Shown: positions 49,122 to 57,845 of the stretch, piece after piece
Numbering within the stretch: position 1 is the first letter of the stretch
Layout: every line of letters starts with the position of its first letter
Assembly: GCF_026339955.1 (NCBI RefSeq)
Contig: NZ_JAPEPW010000001.1
Span: 5,787,001 to 5,851,000, forward strand
Reading direction: 5' to 3'
From: Streptomyces sp. NBC_01549
GTDB taxonomy: Bacteria; Actinomycetota; Actinomycetes; Streptomycetales; Streptomycetaceae
Length of the DNA stretch: 64,000 bases
Position numbers and translations under genes: made by a program
Notes under the pieces: generated by a model
What the model was told of the DNA's origin: nothing
Seen by the model: only the letters and a program-made list of their open reading frames with translations
Database searches by the model: none

Positions 49122-49942
49122 GCGTCCTCGACCGTCTGCTGCGTCGCGATCTGCACTCGCTCGCCGCCCCCTACGCCCTCGACGCGCTGGAACCCGACGA
49201 ACGCCGCCGCTTCGAGCGCCATCTGCAGGGCTGCCTCCGGTGCGAGGCCGAGGTGCGGGAGCTGGGCGAGGACGCGGTGCGGCTCGCCTGGTCCACGACG
49301 GCCCCCGCCCCGGCCGCCCTGCGCGAGCGGGTCCTGACCGCCGTACGCACGACTCCTCAAGAGGCGCCGGACCCGTCGCACCCCGCCCACCCGTCGCAGG
49401 CGTTGCCGAACGGGGTGCCCCGTGGGCGCGCCGCGCACGGGCCCGCGCGCGGCCGGACCCCGCGCTTCCGGTCGCTGCTCGCCCCGCTCTCCACCGCCAC
49501 CGCCGCCGCGGCGCTCGTCGTGGCGTCCCTCTTCGCCGTCCAGGCGACACAGACCCAGGACAAGCTGGATCAGGAACGGGCCCAGGCGCGTGAGATCGCC
49601 CACGTTCTGGCCGCCCCCGACGCCCGGGCGACGAGCGACCGGGACGCACAGGGCCGCGGAATCGGAGTGGTCGCCTCCGCATCGGAGCGGCGAGCCGTCG
49701 TGACCCTGAGCGGACTCGGCACTCCATCGGGGGGGCGCGTGCATCAGTTGTGGCTCATGCGCCCCAACGTGCAACCGCGCTCCCTGGGGCTCTTCGAGGG
49801 AGACACGCCCTTGATGGCCGACGGACTGAATATGAACGCCACGTCACTCGCTGTCACCGTCGAGCCGCAGGGCGGCTCGACACAGCCCACTACCTCGCCA
49901 GTTGCGCAACTCGCCCTGAAATCGGTTGGATTCGGAGAGTAA
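49118..49942 (+). CDS. rskA: anti-sigma factor RskA-like
   Basis: 274 residues. The N-terminal anti-sigma domain (~8-85) contains HSLAAPYALDALEPDERRRFERHLQGCLRCEAEV, including the conserved HxxxCxxC-like zinc motif remnant. One membrane helix (~126-144, TAAAALVVASLFAVQ) divides it from the external RskA C-terminal domain (SGGRVHQLWLMRPNVQPRSLGLFEG). It should hold SigK at the membrane until regulated proteolysis releases it. ATG 49118 follows GGGAGG; a longer frame upstream lacks support. Confidence 0.85.
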   Translation: MSVLDRLLRRDLHSLAAPYALDALEPDERRRFERHLQGCLRCEAEVRELGEDAVRLAWSTTAPAPAALRERVLTAVRTTPQEAPDPSHPAHPSQALPNGVPRGRAAHGPARGRTPRFRSLLAPLSTATAAAALVVASLFAVQATQTQDKLDQERAQAREIAHVLAAPDARATSDRDAQGRGIGVVASASERRAVVTLSGLGTPSGGRVHQLWLMRPNVQPRSLGLFEGDTPLMADGLNMNATSLAVTVEPQGGSTQPTTSPVAQLALKSVGFGE

Positions 49943-50057
49943 CCGTCAACACCCTTACGGGGAAGGTGAATCCTGCCACCGCGATACACGAGTGCCACGA
50001 GGGAGCGATAGGGTTAGCCTGCCCGGGCCGGGTGGACTCGTACGGGTGGGGAGAGAC

Positions 50058-50327
50058 ATGGAACAGATAACAGTGCGCAGCAGGGCACGTGTCCCTGCGA
50101 TCACCTGCGGGAGCAGCGCGACCAGTTCGCGCCTCGACCGTCATCTGGCGGTGCTGGGTGGCCCTGCCGTCCCGCAGCGCGAGACGGCCGAGGCGACCTC
50201 GCTGATGCGTGAGCTCACCGCGCGTGACACCGCGCACGACAGCAGCGGGAGGGGCGCGCGCGTACGGCGGGTCTCGCTCTTCGCCCCTCTGAAACGACTG
50301 CGTCGTTCGCTGTTCGGCGGCCACTAG
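50058..50327 (+). CDS. 89-aa basic conserved-type hypothetical protein
   Basis: Starts at ATG 50058 after GGGGAG. The sequence is rich in Arg/Ser/Thr with DRHLAVLGGPAVPQRETAEATSLMREL in the middle and a basic FAPLKRLRRSLFGGH end. No domain recognised. It follows rskA by 115 bases on the same strand. The gap 50328-50573 after it shows no gene. Confidence 0.6.
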   Translation: MEQITVRSRARVPAITCGSSATSSRLDRHLAVLGGPAVPQRETAEATSLMRELTARDTAHDSSGRGARVRRVSLFAPLKRLRRSLFGGH

Positions 50328-50573
50328 TACGGTCGCGCGGTACTCGAACCCGCGCTCAGGCGACCACACCGCCCTGGCGTAAGCGCTGCGCTCTCGCCGC
50401 CCGTCATCCCCACGGCGCGCAGCGGCGCCCCGGTGTGCTTCCCGAGCGCGGGTACACCCCCGTTCACTCTTTCGTGCGCCTCGTCCCCACCCGGCGGCGC
50501 GCGACGGCTCTCGGCATCCCCTCCTCCCAGCCCCCGCCGTTGTCAACCCCGCTTTCCCGAACGCCTGTTGGTG

Positions 50574-51071
50574 TCATCGCTCGCCGGTCGCGTACCGGCG
50601 CACGGCGAGTGGCACGAACACCGCGAGGATGACGGCGCACCAGGTCAGCGCCCCGGCCACCGGATGCGTCACCGGCCAGGCCCCCTCGCCTGGGACCGGC
50701 GCGTTCCCGAAGAGGTCCCGCAGCGCCGTGGTCACCGCGCTGATCGGATTCCACTCGGCCACCGTGCGCAGCCAGCCCGGCAGGTTGTCGGTGGGGATGT
50801 ACGCGTTGGACAGCAGCGGCAGGATGAACGTCGCGCCGCCCAGTTGCCCGGCCGCCTCCTCGCTCCGTGAGGCGAGCCCCAGCACGATGCCGATCCATGT
50901 CGTCGCGAACCGGAACAGCAGCAGGAGCCCGACGCCGGCCACCGCCCGGAGGGCCGATCCCTCGATCCGCCAGCCCACGGCCAGCCCGACCAGTATCAGC
51001 GGCACCGTGCCCACGGCGGTGACCACGAGGTCAGCGAGCGCCTGCCCGAGCGGCACGGCGGCCCGGCTCAT
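50574..51071 (-). pseudogene. ABC-2 type permease, N-terminally truncated
   Basis: 165 residues matching the C-terminal ~60% of a DrrB/ABC-2 permease: MSRAAVPLGQALADLVVT (normally mid-protein, after a LP motif), then GATFILPLLSNAYIPTDNLPGWLR and WNPISAVTTALRDLFGN. The first ~110 residues with two membrane helices are absent, and an in-frame stop lies four codons upstream of the ATG. Its ATPase partner, normally the upstream gene, is missing too. The break at 51071 coincides with the beginning of the TnpB-containing segment. Confidence 0.8.
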
Positions 51072-51202
51072 GTCCCCGGTCTACGGCTTCAGCCCCAACG
51101 CCCTGCGCTACCGGGGGATTCATTCGCAGTGCATCGGCCCGAATCGCGCATTCCTCAGCAGAGTCCTTCAGGCCGGTGGTGAAGTGAATCTGTGAAGGTG
51201 GC

Positions 51203-51276
51203 GCGGAGCGTCACGGATGCTGTCTGGCGGAGCAGGAGAGCGCAGGCGTCACCACGGCCGACGCGGAGCGTCACGG
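51203..51276. repeat. 14-bp direct repeat left of the TnpB gene
   Basis: GCGGAGCGTCACGG occurs at 51203-51216 and 51263-51276, 60 bases apart. The 335-bp stretch 51072-51406 otherwise has no gene I can support; it also holds the small hairpin CCCCCT/AGGGGG at 51329-51346. Confidence 0.6.
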
Positions 51277-51406
51277 GGCCCGATCCGGCGAAGCCGGGCA
51301 AGGCCTCTCCCGTTCGGCCCGTTCTGCTCCCCCTGGTTCAAGGGGGGTATCGACCGTTCATACGTTCCCTCTGGTAGCGGGCGGCGCTCGTTCGTACGAT
51401 CACCGC

Positions 51407-52630
51407 ATGCAGCTTCGGTATGCCTTCAGGCTGTACCCGGATCCCGGCCAGCGTAGCGCGCTGGCCAGGGCGTTCGGGTGTGCCCGCGTCGTGTACAACG
51501 ATGCCGTGCGTGCCCGCGAGGAAGCCCGCAGGGCGGGCGCAGCCTTCCCCGCGGCGGGTGTGCTGTCCCGGAAGCTGATCACCCAGGCCAAGCAGACACC
51601 CGAGCGGTCCTGGCTGGGCGAGGTCTCCGCCGTCGTCCTCCAGCAGTCCCTGCGCGATGCGGAGGCCGCGTACCGGAACTTCTTCGCATCCCTCAAGGGC
51701 GAGCGCAAGGGGGCGAAGAGTGGTGTGCCCCGGTTCAAGTCCCGCAAGGACAGCCGTCAGTCGATCCGGTTCACGGCCAATGCGCGCTGGTCGGTCACCG
51801 GTTCCGGGAGGTTGAACCTTCCGAAGATCGGTGCGGTGAAGGTGAAGTGGTCCCGCACCCTGCCCACGCAGCCCTCCTCGGTCACCGTGGTCAAGGACGC
51901 GGCCGGACGGTACTTCGCCTCGTTCGTCGTCGACACCGACCCGGCCGCGGACTCCGCCCGGATGCCCGGCACCGACCAGAGCGTCGGCATCGACCTGGGC
52001 CTGACCCACTTCGCCGTCCTCTCCGACGGGACGAAGATCGACTCCCCTCGGTTTCTGCGCCGGGCGGAGAAGAAACTGAAGAAGGCCCAGCGGGAGCTGT
52101 CCCGCAAGCAGAAGGGATCGAAGAACCGGGAGAAGGCCCGTCTGAAGGTCGCCCGCGCACACGCGAAGGTGGCCGATGCCCGCCGCGAGTTCCACCACCA
52201 GCTCTCCACTCAGCTGATCCGCGAGAACCAAGCGATCGGCGTGGAGGACCTGGCGGTCAAAGCACTCGCGCGTACCAGGCTGGCCAGGAGCGTCCATGAC
52301 GCCGGATGGTCGGCGTTCGTGCACATGCTGGAGTACAAGGCCGCCCGGTACGGGCGGAGGCTGGTCAGGATCGGCCGGTTCGAGCCGACCTCCCAGACCT
52401 GCTCGGCCTGCGGTGTCAAAGACGGACCCAAGCCCCTGAACATCCGGGAATGGACCTGCACGGCCTGCGGCACCGTCCATGACCGGGACCACAATGCCGC
52501 GAAGAACGTCAGATCGGCCGCCGGACTGGCGGTGACAGCCTGCGGAGCGCCGGTAAGACCAGGACTCGTCCCGGCACAGCGCGAAGAAACAGGAAGCCAC
52601 GGATTCCCGCCCGAACCCCGTGCCGCGTAG
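51407..52630 (+). CDS. tnpB: TnpB RNA-guided nuclease (IS1341-type)
   Basis: 407 residues, full length. The N-terminal helix-turn-helix region reads RLYPDPGQRSALARAFGCARVVYND. RuvC acidic residues are all present: Asp in VGIDLGLTH (~193), Glu in GVEDLAVKAL (~280) and Asp in HDRDHNAAKN (~359), with the zinc ribbon CSACG/CTACG between the last two. TnpB proteins are transposon-encoded nucleases guided by an omega-RNA made from the element's right end. All catalytic positions look intact, so it may be active despite the missing TnpA. Confidence 0.88.
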   Translation: MQLRYAFRLYPDPGQRSALARAFGCARVVYNDAVRAREEARRAGAAFPAAGVLSRKLITQAKQTPERSWLGEVSAVVLQQSLRDAEAAYRNFFASLKGERKGAKSGVPRFKSRKDSRQSIRFTANARWSVTGSGRLNLPKIGAVKVKWSRTLPTQPSSVTVVKDAAGRYFASFVVDTDPAADSARMPGTDQSVGIDLGLTHFAVLSDGTKIDSPRFLRRAEKKLKKAQRELSRKQKGSKNREKARLKVARAHAKVADARREFHHQLSTQLIRENQAIGVEDLAVKALARTRLARSVHDAGWSAFVHMLEYKAARYGRRLVRIGRFEPTSQTCSACGVKDGPKPLNIREWTCTACGTVHDRDHNAAKNVRSAAGLAVTACGAPVRPGLVPAQREETGSHGFPPEPRAA

Positions 52631-52690
52631 CGGCACAGCAACGGACGAGAAGGCCAGAATCCTCGGGCTTCAGCCCGAGGAGCAAGTCAA
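52621..52690 (+). ncRNA. omega-RNA 3' portion and right end of the TnpB element
   Basis: The tnpB stop codon lies inside a TGCCGC-GTA-GCGGCA hairpin (52621-52635), followed by the CCTCGGGC/GCCCGAGG hairpin (52661-52680) and the GTCAA terminus. In known elements the omega-RNA overlaps the end of tnpB and reaches the right end, with guide sequence taken from the flank. Here the guide would begin at 52691, inside the TetR remnant. Its 5' end within tnpB cannot be placed by eye. Confidence 0.5.
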
Positions 52691-52882
52691 CTGGAGCACT
52701 GTCTCCGTCTGCCATCTGCCCTCGACCCGCTGGACGCGTCGTACGGCACGAGCCGGATCGCGACGGGCGCGTATCCGCGCATGGCGGCCGCCTTCACGGA
52801 GGACGCGGGGCCGATCGACCTGGAGGCGATGTTCGGGCGGGCGCTCGGGCGGGTGCTGGACGCGTTCGAACCAAAGGGTTAG
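52691..52882 (+). pseudogene. TetR regulator, C-terminal fragment
   Basis: 64 codons in one open frame starting immediately after the TnpB right end and ending at TAG 52882. The translation (ALDPLDASYGTSRIATGAYPRMAAAF and IDLEAMFGRALGRVLDAFEPKG) matches the end of TetR regulators that accompany drug-export ABC transporters. The helix-turn-helix and all upstream parts are gone. It and the permease fragment at 50574 are probably two edges of one divergently arranged efflux locus. Confidence 0.7.
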
Positions 52883-52883
52883 G

Positions 52884-54122
52884 TCAACGGGGCCAGATCA
52901 GCGCGAACTGCCCCTCCGGGCCCTCTTCGTGGTGGTCGAGGACGGACGCGGGCCGCTGCGCCGCCTCCGGAACCGGCAGCACGCCCGCCTCGCGCAGCTC
53001 GGTCCGCGTGATCGGCGAGTCGATCGTCACCTCGGCCAACTGAGGGCGCAGTTCCGCGAGCAGCGCCAGCACCGTGATCAGTTCCAGGAGCTCGGACGTC
53101 CAGGCCTGCGGCCAGCCGGCGGGCCGGATCGCCTCCAGGGAGCCCGGCTCGACCGGTTCGGCCGGCTCGGTCCTGGCCGCGAACCACTGCTCCAGGACGC
53201 GCACTCCGCCCACCTCGAAGTCCCAGGACTCCGGCGGCACGGGCGAGATACGGCCCTCGTCGAGGTGGAGGGCCTCCTCGTCACGGTCGTAGCGCACGTC
53301 GAGGGGGCGTGCCGGGAGCGGGGCGCGAACGTAAGGGCGGCGGCCGCCGGGGAGCTTGGGACGTTCGCCGTCGCGGCGCATCAGCCACAGCATCCGGCGC
53401 CCCAGCCCGACACCCTGCGCCCACGTGTGCGGGTCGGCGGTGAGCGGGACGGCACATCCGTCCCGGCCGGACCGCGCGACCGCGACCGTCCAGGCGAGGA
53501 CGTCGACGGGATCGGGGGAGTGGCCGAGGCGGGTGCCGAGGTGCTCCGACAGTCCGGGCGCCAGGTTCGGTTCGAGGCCCCCGGGGCGGCGGTAGAGGGG
53601 GCGCACGCGGCCGCCGCGGCCCGCGCTCAGCGGCAGCACGGACGCGGCCAGCAGCACCGGCCCCGCCGCCTCCGCCGCCACCGTCTGCTCCACCGCGAAC
53701 ACCTGCCGCTCGTCGGCCACCCGCCACAACTCGGGGCGCGCCGCGTCGATCAGCCGGTGGTCCGGAATCAGCCACTGCTCGTCGAACGGGCCGTGCAGGA
53801 CGCGCACCGGCTCGGGACAGGGCCCCGACTCCCGCTCCAGCCGGACCGTCCCACTGGACTGCCCGGGCAGTTGCCCGACGGCCGAGTGCGTCGTGCGCGA
53901 CCGCGTCGGGCCGAACAGCGCCTCGCGGCCCTGCCCCTCGGCCTTCAACAGCGCGTCCCAGCGCGCCTTCAGGGACGCGGGGTCCGGCGCCGTCGGCCAC
54001 CCCCGGCCCAGCCTCGGCGGTGCGACGGACCACGGCATGAGGTCCGCGAGCAGCGGAGCGTCGTCGTGCGTCACGCCCGGCATCGTACGACGTGGGCGGT
54101 GCGCGCCGTCCTGGTACGCCAT
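52884..54122 (-). CDS. type ISP-like specificity domain protein
   Basis: 412 residues. It resembles the C-terminal specificity (target recognition) domain of type ISP restriction-modification enzymes: VRVLHGPFDEQWLIPDHRLIDAARPELW and repeated RP-LYRRP elements. No helicase, nuclease or methyltransferase motif is present, so it is only that part, a stand-alone form seen in Streptomyces. Function is unknown. It starts two bases after the GntR stop; ATG 54083 is an alternative start. It abuts the TetR remnant by one base. Confidence 0.55.
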   Translation of the reverse strand: MAYQDGAHRPRRTMPGVTHDDAPLLADLMPWSVAPPRLGRGWPTAPDPASLKARWDALLKAEGQGREALFGPTRSRTTHSAVGQLPGQSSGTVRLERESGPCPEPVRVLHGPFDEQWLIPDHRLIDAARPELWRVADERQVFAVEQTVAAEAAGPVLLAASVLPLSAGRGGRVRPLYRRPGGLEPNLAPGLSEHLGTRLGHSPDPVDVLAWTVAVARSGRDGCAVPLTADPHTWAQGVGLGRRMLWLMRRDGERPKLPGGRRPYVRAPLPARPLDVRYDRDEEALHLDEGRISPVPPESWDFEVGGVRVLEQWFAARTEPAEPVEPGSLEAIRPAGWPQAWTSELLELITVLALLAELRPQLAEVTIDSPITRTELREAGVLPVPEAAQRPASVLDHHEEGPEGQFALIWPR

Positions 54123-54124
54123 CG

Positions 54125-54874
54125 TCAGTGGGCGTCGAGGGTGACCGTGAAGGAGAAGCGGTCACCGCGGTAGTGGATGCGGGCCACGTCCAGGGCGCGG
54201 CCGTCCTCGCCGTGCACGATGCCCGTGTAGTGCAGGATCGGGCTGAGCAGCGGCACCTGGAGCAGCCGGGCCGTCTCGGGATCCGCGAGCCGCGCCTCCA
54301 CCGTGTCGGTGATCCTGCTGATGCGCACCCCCACCACGTCCCGCAGCACCTTGGTCATGGGCCAGCGCACCAGGTCCTGCGGGTCGATCCGTGCGGCCAG
54401 TTCGGGACGGACGTAGTTGCGCGCGTGGTTCGTCGGCTCACCGGTCTTCTCGTCGCCACGCAGCCGGTGGTACGTTCCCACCTCGGCCAGATCCGGGAAG
54501 TGCTCGGCGAGTTCCGCCGGTACCGGCACGGACCCGTGGTCCAGCAGCTCGGTCGTCATGCCCGACTGCTGCGCGACGATCGTGTCCACCGAGCCCAGCA
54601 GCCGCACCGGAGCGCCCCGTTGCGCGCTCGGCTCGATGAACGTGCCCCGCCGTCGATGGCGGGTGATCAGCCCCTCGTCCTCCAGCTCCTTGAGCGCCTG
54701 CCGCATGGTGAGCACGCTCACCCCGTAGTGGCCCGCCAGCCGTTCCTCGGTCGGCAGGCGCAGCGGGTCCTGGGGCGAGCGCCCGAGTATCGAGGCGCGC
54801 AGCGACTGCGACACCTGATACCAGAGCGGGAGTTTGCGGTTCAGGACGATCGAGTCCGGGGCGAAGGAGGTCAC
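54125..54874 (-). CDS. GntR/HutC-family regulator with UTRA domain
   Basis: 249 residues. An N-terminal winged helix (~15-80: PLWYQVSQSLRASILG, RLPTEERLAGHYGVSVLTMRQALKELEDEGLITRHRRRGTFI) and a C-terminal UTRA ligand-binding domain (~95-245). It is 28 bases downstream of hmgA on the same strand and probably controls homogentisate degradation, with the hmgA upstream palindrome as its likely site. HutC-type regulators bind small organic acids or sugars. Confidence 0.87.
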   Translation of the reverse strand: MTSFAPDSIVLNRKLPLWYQVSQSLRASILGRSPQDPLRLPTEERLAGHYGVSVLTMRQALKELEDEGLITRHRRRGTFIEPSAQRGAPVRLLGSVDTIVAQQSGMTTELLDHGSVPVPAELAEHFPDLAEVGTYHRLRGDEKTGEPTNHARNYVRPELAARIDPQDLVRWPMTKVLRDVVGVRISRITDTVEARLADPETARLLQVPLLSPILHYTGIVHGEDGRALDVARIHYRGDRFSFTVTLDAH

Positions 54875-54902
54875 GAGGGATATCCGTACCGGTCGCCGAC
54901 GC

Positions 54903-56243
54903 TCAGTGCAACGGGCCGAAGTGCCGCTGGAGGCCCTGCCACACGTCGTCGTACCCGCGCTGCAGATGCTCCGCGTGCGCCGCCTGCGCCGTGGCGGTCA
55001 CCGGCCACCGGGTCTCGAACATGAACGCCAGCCCGTCGTCGATCTTCTGCGGCCGCAGCTCGGCGGCGCTGGCCCGGTCGAAGGTCTCCCGGTCCGGCCC
55101 GTGCGCCGACATCATGTTGTGCAGCGAACCGCCCCCCGGGACGAATCCTTCCGCCTTCGCGTCGTACGCCCCCTCGATGAGCCCCATGTACTCGCTCATC
55201 ACGTTCCGGTGGAAGTACGGCGGCCGGAAGGTGTCCTCGCCCACCAGCCAGCGCGGCGCGAACACCACGAAGTCGACCCCGGCGAGACCCGGGGTGTCGC
55301 TCGGCGAGGTCAGCACCGTGAAGATCGACGGGTCCGGGTGGTCGTAGCTGATTGTGCCGATCACATTGAATCGGCGCAGGTCGTAGACGTACGGCAGATG
55401 GTTGCCGTGCCAGGCGACGACATCCAGTGGCGAGTGGTCGTACGTCGCCGTCCAGAGGTTGCCGCAGAACTTGTTGACCACCTCCACCGGGCCCTCGACA
55501 TCCTCGTACGCGGCGACGGGCGCGAGGAAGTCCCGCGCGTTGGCGAGTCCGTTGGCGCCGATCGGGCCGAGGTCGGGCAGCCGGAACGGCGCCCCGTAGT
55601 TCTCGCAGACATAGCCGCGGGCGGCCGGGCTCTGCCCGCCGTCGGACGCGTCGTCCTGCAGCTCCACCCGGAAGCGGACCCCACGGGGAATCAGCGCCAC
55701 CCCGCCCGGCTCCACGTGCAGCAGCCCGAACTCGGTCCGCAGCAACAGCCCGCCGCGCTCCGGCACGATCAGCAGCTCCCCGTCGGCGTCGCTGAAGACA
55801 CGGTCCATCGAGGTATCGGCGTGATACAGGTGCACGGCCATGCCGGTGCGCTGCGTCACGTCGCCGTTGCCGCCCACCGTCCACAGACCCGCGAGGAAGT
55901 CCGTGCCCCGCGCCGGCTCCGGCAGCGGGTTCCAGCGCAGCCGGTTCGGGTCGGGCTCGGTCTCCGTGAAGGGCGCCGAACGCAGCGCGCCGTTGTCCGT
56001 GCGCGTGAACGCGGGGTGCGCGGCCGACGGACGGATCCGGTACAGCCACGAACGCCGGTTGTGCGCCCTCGGCTCCGTGAACGCCGTACCGCTCAGCTGC
56101 TCCGCGTACAGCCCCAGGGGGGCGCGCTGCGGCGCGTTGCGGCCGTGCGGCAGCGCCCCGGGGAGCGCCTCCGAGCTGTGTTCGTTGCCGAATCCGGTGA
56201 GGTAGCTCAGCCCCTCGGCCGTCTTCCTCGCGTCCCCGCTCAT
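54903..56243 (-). CDS. hmgA: homogentisate 1,2-dioxygenase
   Basis: 446 residues, normal length. Opening YLTGFGNEHSSEALPGALP is the family signature. Iron ligands are visible: His and Glu in YFHRNVMSEYMG and His in HNMMSAHGPD. The enzyme opens the homogentisate ring to maleylacetoacetate in tyrosine and phenylalanine breakdown. The later pathway enzymes are not adjacent. Start ATG 56243 has GAGGGAG upstream. Confidence 0.95.
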   Translation of the reverse strand: MSGDARKTAEGLSYLTGFGNEHSSEALPGALPHGRNAPQRAPLGLYAEQLSGTAFTEPRAHNRRSWLYRIRPSAAHPAFTRTDNGALRSAPFTETEPDPNRLRWNPLPEPARGTDFLAGLWTVGGNGDVTQRTGMAVHLYHADTSMDRVFSDADGELLIVPERGGLLLRTEFGLLHVEPGGVALIPRGVRFRVELQDDASDGGQSPAARGYVCENYGAPFRLPDLGPIGANGLANARDFLAPVAAYEDVEGPVEVVNKFCGNLWTATYDHSPLDVVAWHGNHLPYVYDLRRFNVIGTISYDHPDPSIFTVLTSPSDTPGLAGVDFVVFAPRWLVGEDTFRPPYFHRNVMSEYMGLIEGAYDAKAEGFVPGGGSLHNMMSAHGPDRETFDRASAAELRPQKIDDGLAFMFETRWPVTATAQAAHAEHLQRGYDDVWQGLQRHFGPLH

Positions 56244-56258
56244 GATCGCTCCCTCGCG

Positions 56259-56290
56259 CCTGATTCCTATGCTTCACCGTAGGATTCAGG
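56259..56290. promoter_or_regulatory. operator candidate upstream of hmgA
   Basis: CCTGATTCCTA (56259-56269) and TAGGATTCAGG (56280-56290) form an 11-bp inverted repeat with one mismatch, ten bases apart, 16 to 47 bases upstream of the hmgA start. A GntR/HutC dimer site is likely. Confidence 0.55.
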
Positions 56291-56444
56291 TTTTTCGCGC
56301 GCAAGAGGTACGCCGATGTGTGTGGCCGGCGCACGCGAAGCGCCGGAACCTCCGTGCGGAGTACACCCCAGGGCTGGCGGCACGGCCCAAGAACCCGACT
56401 CCAGGGGGATCCGCCTGTCAGAGCGTTGTTCTAATCTCCCCGGC

Positions 56445-57080
56445 ATGTCGTGGAAGCGTGGACTGCTCGCCGCGCTCGCGGTCTGCGCCCTGCTCGGCGG
56501 ATCCGCGGGCTGCGGCACCGGCGCCGCACACGAGCGGAGGGACGCGGTGTCGCCCTCGCCCGTGGGCAAGATCCTGGACGAGACGGACAAAGAAGGACGT
56601 CATTACCGTGAGGTCGACAAGAAGAGCGCACCCGAGGTCTCCATCGAGGTCCAGCCGGCCTCCGACGACGGCTGGGACGTACGCCTGACCGTCCATCGCT
56701 TCCGCTTCTCGCCCGCCGCCGCGAAGGCGGAAGCCGTGGCGGGCCGCGGCGTCGCGCTGCTGTCCCTGGACGGCCGGACCCTCGCCACCCTGCGCACCGC
56801 CGAGTACCACCTCACCGGCGACCTGGTCCCACGCGGCACCCACCACGTCACCGCGCGCCTCTACGCGGACGACCGCACCGCGTGGGCCGTCGGCGGCAAG
56901 CCCGTCGAGAGCACGGCGGACATCACCGCCTCCGGGGCCGCGTCGACATCGTCCGCGATACCGTCCGCGACACCGACCTCGCCCCCCATGTCGACACCGG
57001 CAGCGGCGGTGAGCGGAAGCGGCATCGCGGCCCGTGCCGATATCGGAGGTTCACCGGATCCCGGCGGGCAGGCATCATGA
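56445..57080 (+). CDS. lipoprotein of unknown function
   Basis: 211 residues from ATG 56445; a longer frame exists but places the signal peptide internally. Lipobox LLGGSAGC at ~14-21. A ~90-residue beta-rich region (VSIEVQPASDDGWDVRLTVHRFRFSP) is followed by a Ser/Thr/Pro/Ala-rich tail. No domain recognised. Its stop overlaps the TetR start by ATGA, so the two are co-translated, an unusual pairing. Confidence 0.72.
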   Translation: MSWKRGLLAALAVCALLGGSAGCGTGAAHERRDAVSPSPVGKILDETDKEGRHYREVDKKSAPEVSIEVQPASDDGWDVRLTVHRFRFSPAAAKAEAVAGRGVALLSLDGRTLATLRTAEYHLTGDLVPRGTHHVTARLYADDRTAWAVGGKPVESTADITASGAASTSSAIPSATPTSPPMSTPAAAVSGSGIAARADIGGSPDPGGQAS

Positions 57081-57694
57081 AGCCTGTGCCCCAAGCGACC
57101 TCGCTGCGCCGTGCGCCCGTTCAGCGGCGCAGCGCCGAACGACTGACCAGGATCCTCGACGCCTGTGCCGCCCTCCTCGACGAGGTCGGCTACGACGCCC
57201 TGAGCACCCGGGCCGTGGCCCAGCGTGCGGGCGTCCCCATCGGCTCCGTCTACCGCTTCTTCGGCAACAAGCGCGCCATGGCCGACGCGCTCGCCCAGCG
57301 CAACCTCGAGCGCTACACCGAACGCGTCACCGAACGCCTCCGGGCGACCGAGGCACAAGGCTGGCGCGCCGCCATGGACGCCGTACTCGACGAGTACCTC
57401 GCCATGAAACGCACCGCCCCCGGCTTCTCCCTCGTCGACTTCGGCAACCAGATACCCGTCGGCTCCCGCGACGCCGAGCCCAACACCCGCGTCGCCGACC
57501 GCCTCACCGACCTCCTCTCCGACTATCTCGACCGCACCCCCGACGAGGACCTGCGCCGCGTCTTCCTGGTCGCCGTGGAGGCCGCCGACAGCCTGGTCCA
57601 CCTGGCCTTCCGGATCGCGCCGGAGGGGGACGAGCGGATCATCGAGGAGGCACGGGAGCTGCTGCGCGCGTACCTGGCCAGGGTGCTGGACTGA
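57077..57694 (+). CDS. TetR-family regulator
   Basis: 205 residues. N-terminal helix-turn-helix ILDACAALLDEVGYDALSTRAVAQRAGVPIGSVYRFFGNKRAMADAL (~26-72); the C-terminal two thirds are a helical ligand-binding domain. It lies just upstream of the molybdopterin oxidoreductase gene, and TACCGGTCGGTA in the gap is a typical TetR-like site, so it may repress that gene. Confidence 0.9.
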   Translation: MKPVPQATSLRRAPVQRRSAERLTRILDACAALLDEVGYDALSTRAVAQRAGVPIGSVYRFFGNKRAMADALAQRNLERYTERVTERLRATEAQGWRAAMDAVLDEYLAMKRTAPGFSLVDFGNQIPVGSRDAEPNTRVADRLTDLLSDYLDRTPDEDLRRVFLVAVEAADSLVHLAFRIAPEGDERIIEEARELLRAYLARVLD

Positions 57695-57782
57695 ACCGCT
57701 CACCCCCTGGAGCGCGCGCGGACCGCGGGGAGAGGTACGCGATTTTCCGACCTCACCCCCTTCAAGCCCTCCCTCCCATCCG

Positions 57783-57794
57783 TACCGGTCGGTA
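57783..57794. promoter_or_regulatory. TetR operator candidate
   Basis: TACC-GGTC-GGTA is a perfect palindrome of 4-bp arms, 52 bases upstream of the oxidoreductase start. It resembles the TACCGACCGGTA sites used by many Streptomyces TetR proteins. Confidence 0.5.
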
Positions 57795-57845
57795 TGCTCG
57801 GCCCAGTCCGTGTGCCACCGCCGTCACCGCCCTCCGGGAGGACCC

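Larger units (their letters stand above)
51329..52690 (+). mobile_element. TnpB-only IS605-type element
   Basis: The element carries one gene, tnpB, and no TnpA. The right end is well defined: hairpin CCTCGGGC-TTCA-GCCCGAGG at 52661-52680 followed by GTCAA at 52686-52690, the usual layout of IS605/IS1341 right ends. The TetR remnant begins flush at 52691. The left end is uncertain; I mark it at the CCCCCT/AGGGGG hairpin (51329-51346), which could be the left-end stem. Confidence 0.65.

Noticed and set aside
50433..50870. Plus-strand frame opposite the permease fragment
   Set aside because: Arg/Pro-rich shadow; the permease frame shows membrane helices and motifs.
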